A model generated the notes under the pieces. It saw only the letters and a program-made list of their open reading frames with translations, had not been told where the DNA came from and made no database searches. 28,483 nt of DNA from an uncultured Collinsella sp. (lineage in GTDB: Bacteria; Actinomycetota; Coriobacteriia; Coriobacteriales; Coriobacteriaceae), in contig CABUHI010000020.1 in NCBI GenBank assembly GCA_902491345.1, positions 1 through 28,483 on the forward strand, in the 5' to 3' direction. The stretch's first letter is position 1. Every line of letters begins with the position of its first letter. Positions 6,805 to 15,734 of this stretch are shown here, in pieces. The translations under genes were made by a program, and so were the position numbers.

Positions 6805-9249
6805 TTAGGCGTGGTCGCGCCAGCCGAGAACGCGCTGCTTCATGTCTTCGATGCCGAGCACGCCTTCGGCAAAGCCCTTGCGCACGAGCTCTTCGGGAAC
6901 AAACTCGTCGTAGCGGTCAAAGTAAGGCACCTCGCCAGGATAGACGAGCTCGATGGGGTCGAAGTCCTTCTCGGCCTCGGCGGCGAGCACCTCAAAGAAC
7001 GTCTCCTCGTCGGCCTTCATCTTAAACTGCATAAAGTACGGGCGTGACGGGTCGAGTCCGCGAAGGCCCAGCTCCGCGGCACACTTAATCTTGAGCATGC
7101 GTTCGAGCGCCAAAAAGGCGTAGCTGCCCAGCCAGGGGAAGAGCACCCAGGTGTCGCCTCCCAGGTTAATGAGCGGTTTAGTTCCCGCACCCGAAAGCTT
7201 GGCCGTATGGCGAGCCTGCGCCAAGCGGGCCCGCGCGTTACCCATGAGGTACGGATATGCCGCGTGCTCGTTGAGCGCCTTGCGCATACGCTCGAGTACG
7301 TGCGTGTTGATGTCACCGGGGCAGTCGCCAAAGTAGGCCGGCACACGGCCCTTGACCTGCGTGGCAAAGACGGTATGGCGCTTCCAGTCCACTTCCTCGA
7401 CAATCCAGCAGTGTCCGGCGATGGCGATGCGCTCACCGGGCGGTGGCGGGTTGACGATCGTGCCCAATTCGGCCGACTCGCTACGAACGGTGAACTCCTC
7501 GTTTTCCTGGAATACGGCGTAGAACTTAAAGTTGTTAATGATGCGCTCTCCCGCGAGACCCACGATGAGTCCGCCGCCCTCGGTGACCTGGATATGGTCG
7601 ATCTTAATGAGGTGACGAAGCAATACGCGATAGTCATCGGCCGAGATGCGATGGAAATAGCTGAGCGTGAGCACGCGCTGGGCAAGTTCGGCCGGCGTGA
7701 GCTCGCCGGTGCTGGCGAGGGTCGACATAGTCTGGTGATAGAGCAGGCTGTAGGGGAGTCGATCGAGCTCGGGCGGCTCGACCCACTTTTCCTCGCGATA
7801 GAGTTGTACGAGCGCGATACCCTGCAGGAGCTTCCATGGAATGGTTTCGGGCATCATCGTGCGCGGTTCGGGCTCTTCCTCGCGCATGACAAACCACATC
7901 TCGGGCGGAAGGTCGCGGCGTCCCGTGCGGCCCATTCGCTGCAAAAAGGAGCTGACGGTAAACGGCGCATCGATCTGGAACGCGCGCTCCAGGCGGCCGA
8001 TATCGATACCGAGCTCCAGCGTAGAGGTGGTGACGGTTGTCTGCGCCTGCTCCTCGTCGCGCATGAGCTCCTCGGCCGTCTCGCGCAGCGATGCCGAAAG
8101 GTTGCCGTGATGGATTAGAAAGCGGTCGGGCTCGTGTCGACTTTCGCAGTAGCTGCGCAGCATGGAACACACGGCCTCTGCCTCCTCACGCGAGTTGGCA
8201 AAGACCAGGCACTTGCGGCCGCGCGTATGCTCAAAGATATAGCCCATGCCGGGGTCGGCGTTGTCGGGCGCCGTGTCGGTGGGGTTGAGAAGCGCCTGCT
8301 CGGTCGCTCGTGGGATGTCGACTTCGCCCTCGGGGGCCGAGGAAGTGCGACGGTCTTTGGGAGCGGCCTTGCCCCGTGCCCGCTCACGACGTTGACGGCG
8401 TTCCTCCTGTGTGAGCTGTCCACTGTGGCGCATGTCTTGTCCGGATGCGGGCAGCGCCGCGGATGCCGTTGCCTCAATGCGCTCGCATGCAAGCACTTCG
8501 GCCTCTTGAGGACCCATGCTCTCGAATCCTCGCTGCTGTGCCTGGGGACCCGAGTTGTAGAAGTGTTCCATGGAGATACGCCACACGCGGCGCGGTTCTT
8601 CAAAGCGGGGGATAACGCAGTCGCGCCCCGTTCCCTGTGAGAGAAAAGCGCCCGTGCGCTCGGGGTCGCCGTTGGTGGCCGAAAGGCCAATGCGGCGAGG
8701 CTGCATGCCGGCCATGCGCGAGAGTCGTTCGATAAGGCAGAGCGTCTGCCCGCCACGGTCGCCGCGCATAAGCGAATGGACCTCGTCGATGACGACGTAG
8801 CGCAGATCGCAGAACATGCGCGGGATCGCCATGTGCTTATGGATTAAGAGCGCCTCGAGTGACTCGGGCGTAATCTGCAAGATGCCGCTCGGTTTTTTGA
8901 TGAGCTTAGCCTTGTGCGACTGCGGGACATCGCCATGCCAGTGCCAGACAGGGATGTCGGCCTCTTCGCAGAGGTCGTTGAGGCGGACGAATTGGTCGTT
9001 GATGAGCGCCTTGAGGGGCCCGATGTAGAGGGCGCCCACGCTTGCGGGCGGGTTCTCCCAAAACTCGGTCAGGATGGGAAAGAAGGCTGCCTCGGTTTTG
9101 CCGGAAGCCGTGGATGCCGTCAGGAGCACATTGTCCTGCGAGTTAAAGATGGCATCTGCCGCCGCAACCTGAATGGAGCGCAGGCTCTCCCAATCGTGGG
9201 AGTAGATGAAGTCTTGGATAAACGGGGCGTAGCGGTTAAAGGCGTTCAC
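6805..9249 (-). CDS. Lhr/BrxHII-like DEAD/DEAH-box superfamily 2 helicase
   Basis: This 814-residue ATP-dependent nucleic acid helicase shows all core motifs: Walker A in TASTASGKTEA (44-54), Ia GPLKALINDQ (77-86), Ib ITPESLE (126-132), DEVH (155-158), SAT (190-192), FANSREEAE (350-358), TSTLELGIDIG (408-418) and QRMGRTGRR (437-445). A charged, probably disordered insertion of about 100 residues (232-332) separates the two RecA domains. The C-terminal half (450-814) is Lhr-like and of unknown role. I chose the GTG at 9249, with AAGGAGG four bases upstream, over a TTG at 9279. It is the last gene of the TerB-BrxD-helicase operon and probably remodels DNA for that complex. Its 3' end faces the spermidine-synthase-like gene across 26 bases. 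Confidence 0.9.
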   Translation of the reverse strand: MNAFNRYAPFIQDFIYSHDWESLRSIQVAAADAIFNSQDNVLLTASTASGKTEAAFFPILTEFWENPPASVGALYIGPLKALINDQFVRLNDLCEEADIPVWHWHGDVPQSHKAKLIKKPSGILQITPESLEALLIHKHMAIPRMFCDLRYVVIDEVHSLMRGDRGGQTLCLIERLSRMAGMQPRRIGLSATNGDPERTGAFLSQGTGRDCVIPRFEEPRRVWRISMEHFYNSGPQAQQRGFESMGPQEAEVLACERIEATASAALPASGQDMRHSGQLTQEERRQRRERARGKAAPKDRRTSSAPEGEVDIPRATEQALLNPTDTAPDNADPGMGYIFEHTRGRKCLVFANSREEAEAVCSMLRSYCESRHEPDRFLIHHGNLSASLRETAEELMRDEEQAQTTVTTSTLELGIDIGRLERAFQIDAPFTVSSFLQRMGRTGRRDLPPEMWFVMREEEPEPRTMMPETIPWKLLQGIALVQLYREEKWVEPPELDRLPYSLLYHQTMSTLASTGELTPAELAQRVLTLSYFHRISADDYRVLLRHLIKIDHIQVTEGGGLIVGLAGERIINNFKFYAVFQENEEFTVRSESAELGTIVNPPPPGERIAIAGHCWIVEEVDWKRHTVFATQVKGRVPAYFGDCPGDINTHVLERMRKALNEHAAYPYLMGNARARLAQARHTAKLSGAGTKPLINLGGDTWVLFPWLGSYAFLALERMLKIKCAAELGLRGLDPSRPYFMQFKMKADEETFFEVLAAEAEKDFDPIELVYPGEVPYFDRYDEFVPEELVRKGFAEGVLGIEDMKQRVLGWRDHA

Positions 9250-9330
9250 GGGGCCTCCTTTCAAAAACGAATCTCTCAACGCGGTGGGCAGTGGCTTGCT
9301 GCATTAATGCCTCGACGTTTGCCCAGATAA

Positions 9331-9367
9331 AACCTGCCAAAATAAACCTGTCCCTTTTTGGCAGGTT
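9331..9367 (-). repeat. perfect inverted repeat between brxD-like and helicase genes
   Basis: Arms AACCTGCCAAAA (9331-9342) and TTTTGGCAGGTT (9356-9367) are perfectly complementary with a 13-base loop. The loop itself contains a related half-site (AAACCTG). The stop codon of the BrxD-like gene lies within the right arm. There is no strong T-tract on the minus strand, so it looks more like a REP-type element or an RNA processing or attenuation hairpin than a full terminator. The helicase ribosome binding site is about 75 bases further on. Confidence 0.65.
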
Positions 9368-10670
9368 AGATGGTGAATTCGGCGAAGTTACGGTCGTCGT
9401 CCGCGGTGCCGGTGTCGTCTGTTGCGGCTGCTGGCGCCAGCGCGTCGCCGCCGACGCTTTGCAGTAACTCGGCCACGTTGGCGTCGGGGTTTTGGCATAG
9501 GATGTCGAGCAGCTCGATAAAGTCACGAATGACTTCACGCGGCGTCAGATGTGTGTCGGCCCCCACGCGGCCAAACTCAATCTTGAGAAAGTCCACCAAG
9601 TCGTTCTCGGTAAGCGTGGGCGTCCAGCCAAAGTAGCCGGCATGGATCTGCATGAGCTTTTCGATGAGCACCAGCAGCTCCTCGTAGGTGAGCGGCTGCA
9701 GGCGGATGATGGGAGCGAGCATGTCTTTGAGATCATCGCGCGCAAAACGGCCCTGAGCGAGACGGCTCCGAAGGGCCTCGTAGGAAAAGACGCCGCGGCG
9801 GCGGTCCTCGATGGAGGTTGGCGTGCCGCCCATGATCATGCCCAGGTACTGCGCCTTGCCCTGGAGCGTGTCGTTGTACATAGTCAGGATCTTCTCGTAG
9901 TTGTATTGGCGCGTGATCGCGTTGGGAATCTTGTACAGATTCACGAGTTCGTCGATGAGCACCAGCATGCCCTTGTATCCGCTGCAGACCAAAAAGCGTG
10001 CAATGAGCTTAACGTAGTCGTACCAGTCGTCATCGCTGATGATGGTTGAGGACCCCAGTTCGGCGCGAGCCTCGCTCTTGGTGCGGTATTCGCCGCGGAT
10101 CCATTTGGTCACGCGGCTCATGGCCTCTTCGTCGCCCTCGGATACGGCCGTGCGATAGCGTCGGAGCATGCGGGTGAAGTCGAAGCCGTGGACCATTTCC
10201 TCGAGCGGGGCCAGTTGGGCATTGACGGCAGACTCATCGGCATCAGCACACGAGGCGACCCAGCGATCCAGAATAAGGTTGAGCGCACCGCCCTCGGGGC
10301 GCGTCTTGGTCGATATATTGCGGATGAGCTCGCGGTAGGTGGCAAGGCCCTGCCCCTGACCGCCCTGCAGGCGGCGCTCGGGCGATAGGTCGGCATCGGC
10401 GACGACGAATCCCTCGCCCATAGCGTGCGTACGGATGGTCTGAAGCAAGAAGCTCTTGCCGGCGCCGTAGCGACCGACCAGAAAGCGGAAGCTTGCGCCG
10501 CCATCGGCGATGAGGCTCAGGTCGGTGAGCAGAGCACGGATCTCGACCTCTCGCCCCACGGTGATATAGGGAAGGCCAATGCGCGGGACAACGCCGCCCT
10601 TGAGCGAGTTAAGAATGACGGCGGCGACGCGCTTGGGCACACGGGGTGCTGCGGATGCGGTATCACTCAT
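9366..10670 (-). CDS. brxD: BrxD-like (DUF2791) P-loop ATPase
   Basis: This 434-residue AAA-type ATPase resembles BrxD, an ATP-binding protein of some BREX phage-defence systems (DUF2791). Walker A is GRYGAGKSF (66-74), Walker B is MLVLIDE (235-241), and a likely sensor strand LGMIMGGTP (276-284) follows. The N-terminal segment GGVVPRIGLPYITVGRE (25-41) is typical of the family, in which the protein is thought to load or control a partner on DNA. The ATG start lies eight bases inside the 3' end of the TerB gene, indicating translational coupling and an obligate partnership. The other BREX components (PglZ, BrxC, PglX) are absent from the window. The family call is secure; the cellular role is inferred. 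Confidence 0.88.
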   Translation of the reverse strand: MSDTASAAPRVPKRVAAVILNSLKGGVVPRIGLPYITVGREVEIRALLTDLSLIADGGASFRFLVGRYGAGKSFLLQTIRTHAMGEGFVVADADLSPERRLQGGQGQGLATYRELIRNISTKTRPEGGALNLILDRWVASCADADESAVNAQLAPLEEMVHGFDFTRMLRRYRTAVSEGDEEAMSRVTKWIRGEYRTKSEARAELGSSTIISDDDWYDYVKLIARFLVCSGYKGMLVLIDELVNLYKIPNAITRQYNYEKILTMYNDTLQGKAQYLGMIMGGTPTSIEDRRRGVFSYEALRSRLAQGRFARDDLKDMLAPIIRLQPLTYEELLVLIEKLMQIHAGYFGWTPTLTENDLVDFLKIEFGRVGADTHLTPREVIRDFIELLDILCQNPDANVAELLQSVGGDALAPAAATDDTGTADDDRNFAEFTI

Positions 10671-12408
10671 GGTCTAGGTATCCTCTCACGTCTGCTTCGT
10701 AGTCCTCGATAATTTGCGGTCCTGCTGAGCCAAATTCAATAACGGTGTCGCCCACCAGGTCAAAGAGCGCTTCGTTGATGCTATCGACGAGCATGTCCTC
10801 ACTCTTGCCCGACTGTGCCACCGCCGATGCCGTCTGCGCTGCGTTTTGCTCGAGGAGCGCTCGAAGATAGGCGTCTGCGGCGGAATCGAGTACGGACGCG
10901 GTGTCGGCGGGCGTGGGCGCTGGTGCGAGGAGCGGGGCTACGACGCCAAACTGCTCGGTGGAGATGGTCGGCTCGCTAGCCTCGTCCTGCTGCATGGTCG
11001 TCGCGACTGGTTCGGCGATCGTGTCGGCCACGGGCTCGGCTTCCCGCCGTTCGGCAACTGCCACCTCGGCATCCGCAAGCGTGCCGTCCTCGCGCTCCTC
11101 GTCGATCAAAAGCGCCTCGCGCGTTTGTGCGGCGGCGCTCCGAATGTGCCCCAGCTGGCTCAGGTCGATATCGATCTTGACGGGCTGATGTGCGGCATCC
11201 CATGAAAGCCATGCCGTGATCTCGTCATCGATAATCTTAGCCAGATATTTGGGGACCTTCTCTTCCTTAAGGGGATGGCCGGGATCCAGTGCTAAGCGCA
11301 GGCGCTGATCGCAAGCGCGCATCATCTCACCGAGCTTGCTGCTTTTTTGCCTGCTGCCGTGGATGCGCATACATTCCCAAAAGCCATTTTGGCAGCGGTA
11401 GATGTGAATGGGGTCCAGGCGATATTCGCAGTCCTCGTGGCGCTCGGGCGCAAAGAACACGGCCGAGGCAAACATGGTGTAGGGCATGGCCGTCTCCTCC
11501 CCAAACAAGCTCGCCACGATACCGGTCTTTCGGTGCGTGTCATAGTAACGCGCCATGCGGACATACACGGCGCATGCCACGTGGCGCAGGTCGCGATGGT
11601 GGCTGCGATCGAGTCTTGAGTTATTGAGGTTATACGTGGAGAGGGCGTTGATAGCGGCCATGAGTCGCTCCTCGCGCGCCTCGTCGGGCGGAAGGGGGAG
11701 GATCGGCTCAGAGGATTTACGACGTTTGGGGGCCTGCCCGGACGGCGCCGGTGCGGGCGCAAGGTCTCGAGCCGCGCGCCGCAGCTCGATAAGGGCGTTA
11801 TCGAACATGACGGTTTTAGAGTCGCGAAGCAGCTTGGGATCGAGCCCGTGGAACACGGCGTAATCCTGCAGCCACACGCGTGCAAACCGGTCGATGCCGG
11901 GCTCGAAGGCACGATAAGCATCCCAAAAGGTCTTGATCTTGCTAAAACCATCGAGCGGGCCATCTACGCCAATGCCGCAAATCAGCTCATAGAGATACAG
12001 GAAGGCAAAGGACGTAGACGTTTCCTCGACGGTTCCGCGACGCACTTGGGCACGCCAGGTAAAGTAGCCGCGCAACTGTCGATCGCTCATGGCATTGTAG
12101 GTGGGAAAGTACGACTTAAAGGTGCCGTTGTAGGGACAATCGTCCTCGAAGTCGGCCATCAGCAGGCCCTGGCGGTAAAAAAGCTCGGCTTCCGAAAGCC
12201 AGCGCCCCGCTCCGCCCTTGGGGTCGTCTTGCCAGCGCGATATCTCGCGCATCTTGCGGTATTGGTCGGGAAGGAAGTTCTGCATCTGACGACCGGTTTT
12301 GAGAATCGGCTCGTCTGCGTAGACTTCATGTGAGAAGCGGGCAGACTGATGGGTCCGGGCCTCGGCCATAATGCGCTCGATGAGCATCTTGATGTCCTGG
12401 TCGGCCAC
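10663..12408 (-). CDS. TerB_N/TerB_C domain protein
   Basis: This 581-residue soluble protein carries a TerB_N domain (about 65-290), seen in the block FYRQGLLMADFEDD (77-90), SYFPTYNAMSDRQLRGYFTW (99-118) and FAFLYLYELICGIGV (134-148). A TerB_C domain lies toward the C-terminus, ending in the characteristic DMLVDSINEALFDLVGDTVI. Between them is a variable charged stretch. TerB-related domains were first linked to tellurite and stress resistance; proteins with TerB_N and TerB_C recur next to ATPase and helicase genes and are thought to act as scaffolds in DNA processing. The GTG start has AGGAGG four bases upstream. It is the first gene of the three-gene operon and overlaps the next by eight bases. 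No enzymatic motif is visible. Confidence 0.87.
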   Translation of the reverse strand: MADQDIKMLIERIMAEARTHQSARFSHEVYADEPILKTGRQMQNFLPDQYRKMREISRWQDDPKGGAGRWLSEAELFYRQGLLMADFEDDCPYNGTFKSYFPTYNAMSDRQLRGYFTWRAQVRRGTVEETSTSFAFLYLYELICGIGVDGPLDGFSKIKTFWDAYRAFEPGIDRFARVWLQDYAVFHGLDPKLLRDSKTVMFDNALIELRRAARDLAPAPAPSGQAPKRRKSSEPILPLPPDEAREERLMAAINALSTYNLNNSRLDRSHHRDLRHVACAVYVRMARYYDTHRKTGIVASLFGEETAMPYTMFASAVFFAPERHEDCEYRLDPIHIYRCQNGFWECMRIHGSRQKSSKLGEMMRACDQRLRLALDPGHPLKEEKVPKYLAKIIDDEITAWLSWDAAHQPVKIDIDLSQLGHIRSAAAQTREALLIDEEREDGTLADAEVAVAERREAEPVADTIAEPVATTMQQDEASEPTISTEQFGVVAPLLAPAPTPADTASVLDSAADAYLRALLEQNAAQTASAVAQSGKSEDMLVDSINEALFDLVGDTVIEFGSAGPQIIEDYEADVRGYLDHE

Positions 12409-12495
12409 CGCTCCTCCTCTCGAACGCAGCTACGGTGACCTCATATCATAGCACAGCATCAAACAGATGTTCGAGTTACCGCTGTGTAGATAGAT

Positions 12496-13212
12496 TTAGA
12501 ACAGGAGAGCGTAGATGACGGCGATGACGACGGAAGGGAGCATATTGGCCGTGCGGAAGGTCTGAGGACGGATGAGGTTGACGCCGACGCAGAAGATGAG
12601 CATGGAGCCTACGAGCGAAAGGCTGTCGAGGGCTGCCGTGGTCATGATGGGGGAGAGCGCGCCGGCAAACAACGTGATCGTCCCCTGGAACACGGCTACG
12701 GGCAGGGCGGAGAAAATGCAGCCGCGGCCAAGCGACGCCGTCATGGTGCAGACGATGATGCAGTCCAATGCGCCTTTCAAGGCAAGCGTTGACCAGTCAC
12801 CGAGCAGACCGTCCTGAATCGAGCCCACGATGGCCATGGCGCCGATGCACACCGTGAGCGATGTCGAGACAAAGGCGTTGGTGAACTCGTTGTCACCCTC
12901 GCTGCCGGTTTTTCGCTTGAGCCATTCGCCAAGGTTCTCGATGGCGGCCTCCAAGTTGATGGCCTCGCCGATGAGCGAACCGAGCGCAAATGAGACGATG
13001 AGCATGGTGGTACCGGTGGTCGCTAGCGCCTTTCCATCGATGATGAGCATCTTTTGCATGGTGCCGCCCAGGCCGATAAACAGGACGCACAGCCCCGATG
13101 CTTTCATGAGCGTGTCTTGGATGCGCGGTGTAATGAAGCGGCCGCCCGCTAATCCCAAAAGACCGCCCGCAACTAAAAGCACAACGTTGATGATTGTTCC
13201 CAAGCCCGGCAT
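12496..13212 (-). CDS. DUF554 family integral membrane protein
   Basis: This 238-residue protein is almost entirely hydrophobic, with about six or seven predicted membrane segments (for example 3-23, 53-70, 90-110, 135-160, 170-190 and the C-terminal 20 residues). It begins MPGLGTIINVVLLVAGGLLG, and the repeated small-residue motifs and length match DUF554, a widespread bacterial membrane family with no settled function (possibly transport). The ATG at 13212 has AGGAGG four bases upstream; the open frame extends to 13281 without a better site. It lies upstream of the TerB operon on the same strand with an 87-base gap and could share read-through, but its family gives no link to that system. 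Confidence 0.85.
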   Translation of the reverse strand: MPGLGTIINVVLLVAGGLLGLAGGRFITPRIQDTLMKASGLCVLFIGLGGTMQKMLIIDGKALATTGTTMLIVSFALGSLIGEAINLEAAIENLGEWLKRKTGSEGDNEFTNAFVSTSLTVCIGAMAIVGSIQDGLLGDWSTLALKGALDCIIVCTMTASLGRGCIFSALPVAVFQGTITLFAGALSPIMTTAALDSLSLVGSMLIFCVGVNLIRPQTFRTANMLPSVVIAVIYALLF

Positions 13213-13330
13213 GAGCCCTCCTGTATTGATGCCAACGTGGCAATCGTAGCAGAACGAAATGCGAGGCACATCGCGACTCATCTAATACGTTATATAAGTG
13301 GTGTTAGGAATGATGCGCAGCATTTAAGCC

Positions 13331-14761
13331 TCAGGTGGTTGTCGGGACATAGGGATAGTATTCAAAGCGCAGTGTCATAAGCCGCTGCGGGAATTCAATA
13401 GCCGCGGCGATGATATTGGCATCGCGGGCACGATCAAACCCTACGAGTTCGATCTGATACGAGACGTCTTGCATAATGTCCAGACGCCGCCAGGCTAGGA
13501 GTGTGTCGCCATCGAATTCCAAGGTCTTGCCTCCATCTGGAGCAACGGCATATAGACGCAGCTTGGCGGTGGTTGCAGGGTCGACAACCGTGACCTTTTT
13601 AATTTCGTTTCGAGTATTCTTGGCGCCCAACAAGGTGAGCAGTGTTGGGGCCACGACCTCGCCCGATGGCAAAAAGACGACTTCGATGGATTCGGGAAAT
13701 GCGATGATAGCCGACTTGCGGACGGGCTGATTGGCGGCGGCAACTTCGATGTTCGCAGCGTCGATGACCTCTGTGTGGTCGAGTGCGGCAAGCACGCAAC
13801 AGTTACCTTCATCGATCTCTTGAGGATCAGCAAGCCCCAGCCTGTCCGCGAGCTCGGGATCGTTTGGATCGGTAACGGGCTCATTCGGTGCTTCGAAAGA
13901 AGCTGGGGCGCTGTTTGTCGGCGACGGCGTGTCGCCCGCACCTGCTTCTTTGTCCGCGCTCTCTTCTTGTATGGTTGCGTTGATGGGTTCGTCGTTTGAG
14001 GGGAGCGTCTTGGCGTCAAGCGCGGAGGGGAGAATTCCGATGGCTCCGGATCCGTTCCACTCCATTTCGAGAAGCGCCGGGTCGGCAAGAATGCGTTGCC
14101 TGCTTTGCGCGTGGGCATCGATTTCAATAGGGCCTGCCTCTATCCCTCGTGTAAGGCTGAGTGATCCGGCTGGCTTCTCGAAATGAGCGTCTGTGTCTTT
14201 GGTACTGACGGCGTAGAACAGCAGGGACGCTTCTCCCGCCGCGATGGCATCGGTACCGGCTTTGGTCAGCCGCAACGATGCCGTGAATGAGAGGGTGGGC
14301 TGCGTGTCGTCTGCATTCGCGGCGGCGCAGCCCAGACATATACCGCCTCCTTTCTCAAAAAACGTACCGTCGAAGGCGACCTTCGCTCCGTTCGCCGAGT
14401 CATCGACCGAAGCGATGTCGATGCGCAGCTCTAAATTGCATGGATCGCCATCTGCATCGAGCACAACCGAGCGCCACGTGCAGACGGCGCACCCCGCCTG
14501 GGAGCCGTTTGCCTTGTTCGAACGATTGATATCCACGACTATCGAGCCGTCCGTATTACGACGAAGGCATCCCGAGGTTGAGATTGCGGCCTGTGCGATC
14601 GAAAAACGCTTGCACGCAATGGCGCTCGACGGATTTGGTGCGGAGCTTAGGGCTGCTGGTAAGGAGTCTGCCATGACGGGAGTCGCCCAAGCGGCGACAG
14701 GCGTTCCGGTTGCGAGCGCGCCGCAGAGTGCGACGACGGGCAAAAGGTTCTTCGATGCCAT
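13331..14761 (-). CDS. secreted protein of unknown function (476 aa)
   Basis: I do not recognise a named family. The protein has a clear signal peptide (1-31, MASKNLLPVVALCGALATG then AxA-type sites around 24-31). The mature region contains cysteine pairs (CAVC and CLGC near 90-145, and GNCC near 320) that could form disulfides or bind metal, a low-complexity Glu/Ser/Pro-rich linker in the middle (about 255-310), and a predicted beta-rich C-terminal domain. No sorting signal or membrane anchor is visible at the C-terminus (ends YPYVPTTT). The ATG has AAGGAG five bases upstream. It is the last gene of a run of secreted or membrane proteins on the minus strand, 18 bases after the LAQTG protein, so it likely acts at the cell surface with them. 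Confidence 0.75.
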   Translation of the reverse strand: MASKNLLPVVALCGALATGTPVAAWATPVMADSLPAALSSAPNPSSAIACKRFSIAQAAISTSGCLRRNTDGSIVVDINRSNKANGSQAGCAVCTWRSVVLDADGDPCNLELRIDIASVDDSANGAKVAFDGTFFEKGGGICLGCAAANADDTQPTLSFTASLRLTKAGTDAIAAGEASLLFYAVSTKDTDAHFEKPAGSLSLTRGIEAGPIEIDAHAQSRQRILADPALLEMEWNGSGAIGILPSALDAKTLPSNDEPINATIQEESADKEAGAGDTPSPTNSAPASFEAPNEPVTDPNDPELADRLGLADPQEIDEGNCCVLAALDHTEVIDAANIEVAAANQPVRKSAIIAFPESIEVVFLPSGEVVAPTLLTLLGAKNTRNEIKKVTVVDPATTAKLRLYAVAPDGGKTLEFDGDTLLAWRRLDIMQDVSYQIELVGFDRARDANIIAAAIEFPQRLMTLRFEYYPYVPTTT

Positions 14762-14779
14762 GGGGTCTCCTTAGCTAAT

Positions 14780-15061
14780 TTAGTGCGGCCTGTCCGTGTT
14801 TTGTTTCTGGCTGCGTTTGATGTGCAGACCGAGGCCGGCGGTCCCCGCGCCTGCTGCTGTGGCGCCTGCTGCCAAGAGCCATCGTCTGTCGCCTGTCTGC
14901 GCCAACGGTTCCTCGCGGTCGCCGCGGTCGAGCTCCGAGAGGTCGACCGTCACTTGCGTGGCGGCCTGCGCCTGTTCTTGCTGGGCAAAGGCCATGGCTG
15001 GCCCAAGCGCTAGGATGCTGACGGCGGCGGCCAGGGCGACGGCCTTATGCCGTGTGCGCAC
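14780..15061 (-). CDS. small LAxTG cell-wall-anchored protein
   Basis: This 93-residue precursor has a signal peptide (1-26, ending AMAFAQ), a short mature part of about 30 residues with several Asp, Glu and Arg, the sorting signal LAQTGD, a hydrophobic Ala/Gly segment and a basic tail (KRSQKQ). LAxTG is a common variant of LPxTG in high-GC Gram-positives, so a sortase should attach it to the wall. The mature domain is too small for an enzyme; it could be a linker or the tail of a larger assembly. The likely GTG start overlaps the previous gene by 17 bases, suggesting coupling. An in-frame TTG at 15091 would add 10 residues and cannot be excluded. No sortase is in the window. Confidence 0.7.
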   Translation of the reverse strand: MRTRHKAVALAAAVSILALGPAMAFAQQEQAQAATQVTVDLSELDRGDREEPLAQTGDRRWLLAAGATAAGAGTAGLGLHIKRSQKQNTDRPH

Positions 15062-15644
15062 CGGGCTCGACCGTCCAGGTGATCGTTGCAACCTGATCGC
15101 CTTCGCCGGTTACGCGGAAGATGTCGCGCGTGACGCGGGCGACGTTTCCGCTTGTCTTGAGCTTAATTTTGTCCGTGCCGCCGGCAATGCCCTGGTAGCC
15201 CATGTCGAAGGCTGCGTTCTTGGAAAGATCGAGGCCCGTCCCCTGCATTGCGGCGCTGGCGTTCTGGAGTTCCCCGTCGGGGCCGACCTTAAAGTCGATG
15301 GAGTTCTGTGCGGTTCCGGCCTTGGCGTCGGCAGCAATGGTCCAGGTGTTCATGGCGTCGATCTTCATGTTGGTGACATGGATGCCGTAGGCCGAAAGAT
15401 TGTCGATGGTGGTCGCGTCTTCTGAGGGGCCCTGAAGCGTGCCGTCGGCCTTGGCGACGAAGGGAATAACCGTCGGAACTTTGAACTCAACGTTGTCGAT
15501 CTCGGTCCTGACCATTACTTTCGTGGTTCCAACGCGCCCGGCCGCCATAGCTGGCGTCGGGGCAGCGCCCATTGCGAGCGCGAGCGCGAGCCCTGCGCCC
15601 ACGACGAGCGCTCTGGCTCCGTTCATGTTCCTGGTGATGTCCAT
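15045..15644 (-). CDS. small secreted surface protein (199 aa)
   Basis: The protein has a signal peptide (about 1-34, ending PAMAA) and a mature beta-rich domain of 165 residues without cysteines. The segment VPTVIPFVAKADGTLQGPSE followed by IDNLSAYGIHV resembles a pattern I associate with secreted proteins of Coriobacteriia, where a strand ending in 'P..IPF..KADGT' precedes an 'N.S..G..V' strand. No enzyme motif, sorting signal or anchor is visible. The ATG has AAAGGA six bases upstream. It is followed with a 17-base overlap by the LAQTG protein, which might provide its wall anchor. Function unknown; a pilin- or WxL-like structural role is possible. Confidence 0.75.
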   Translation of the reverse strand: MDITRNMNGARALVVGAGLALALAMGAAPTPAMAAGRVGTTKVMVRTEIDNVEFKVPTVIPFVAKADGTLQGPSEDATTIDNLSAYGIHVTNMKIDAMNTWTIAADAKAGTAQNSIDFKVGPDGELQNASAAMQGTGLDLSKNAAFDMGYQGIAGGTDKIKLKTSGNVARVTRDIFRVTGEGDQVATITWTVEPGAHTA

Positions 15645-15734
15645 GGTCGTTCCTTTCTATTCGCCGCGGGCCGTCCCCGCGATGATTGGACGAATGCTGG
15701 TGAATTGCATGCGGTGCCGCGTCGGCCGGAAAAG

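Noticed and set aside
6805..12408. A complete BREX system
   Set aside because: Only a BrxD-like ATPase and a BrxHII-like helicase are present; PglZ, BrxC, BrxA/B and a PglX methyltransferase are not in the window and the flanks are unrelated genes.
13308..13323. Imperfect palindrome AATGATGCGCAGCATT before the DUF554 promoter region
   Set aside because: One mismatched pair and no other signal nearby; not enough to call an operator or terminator.
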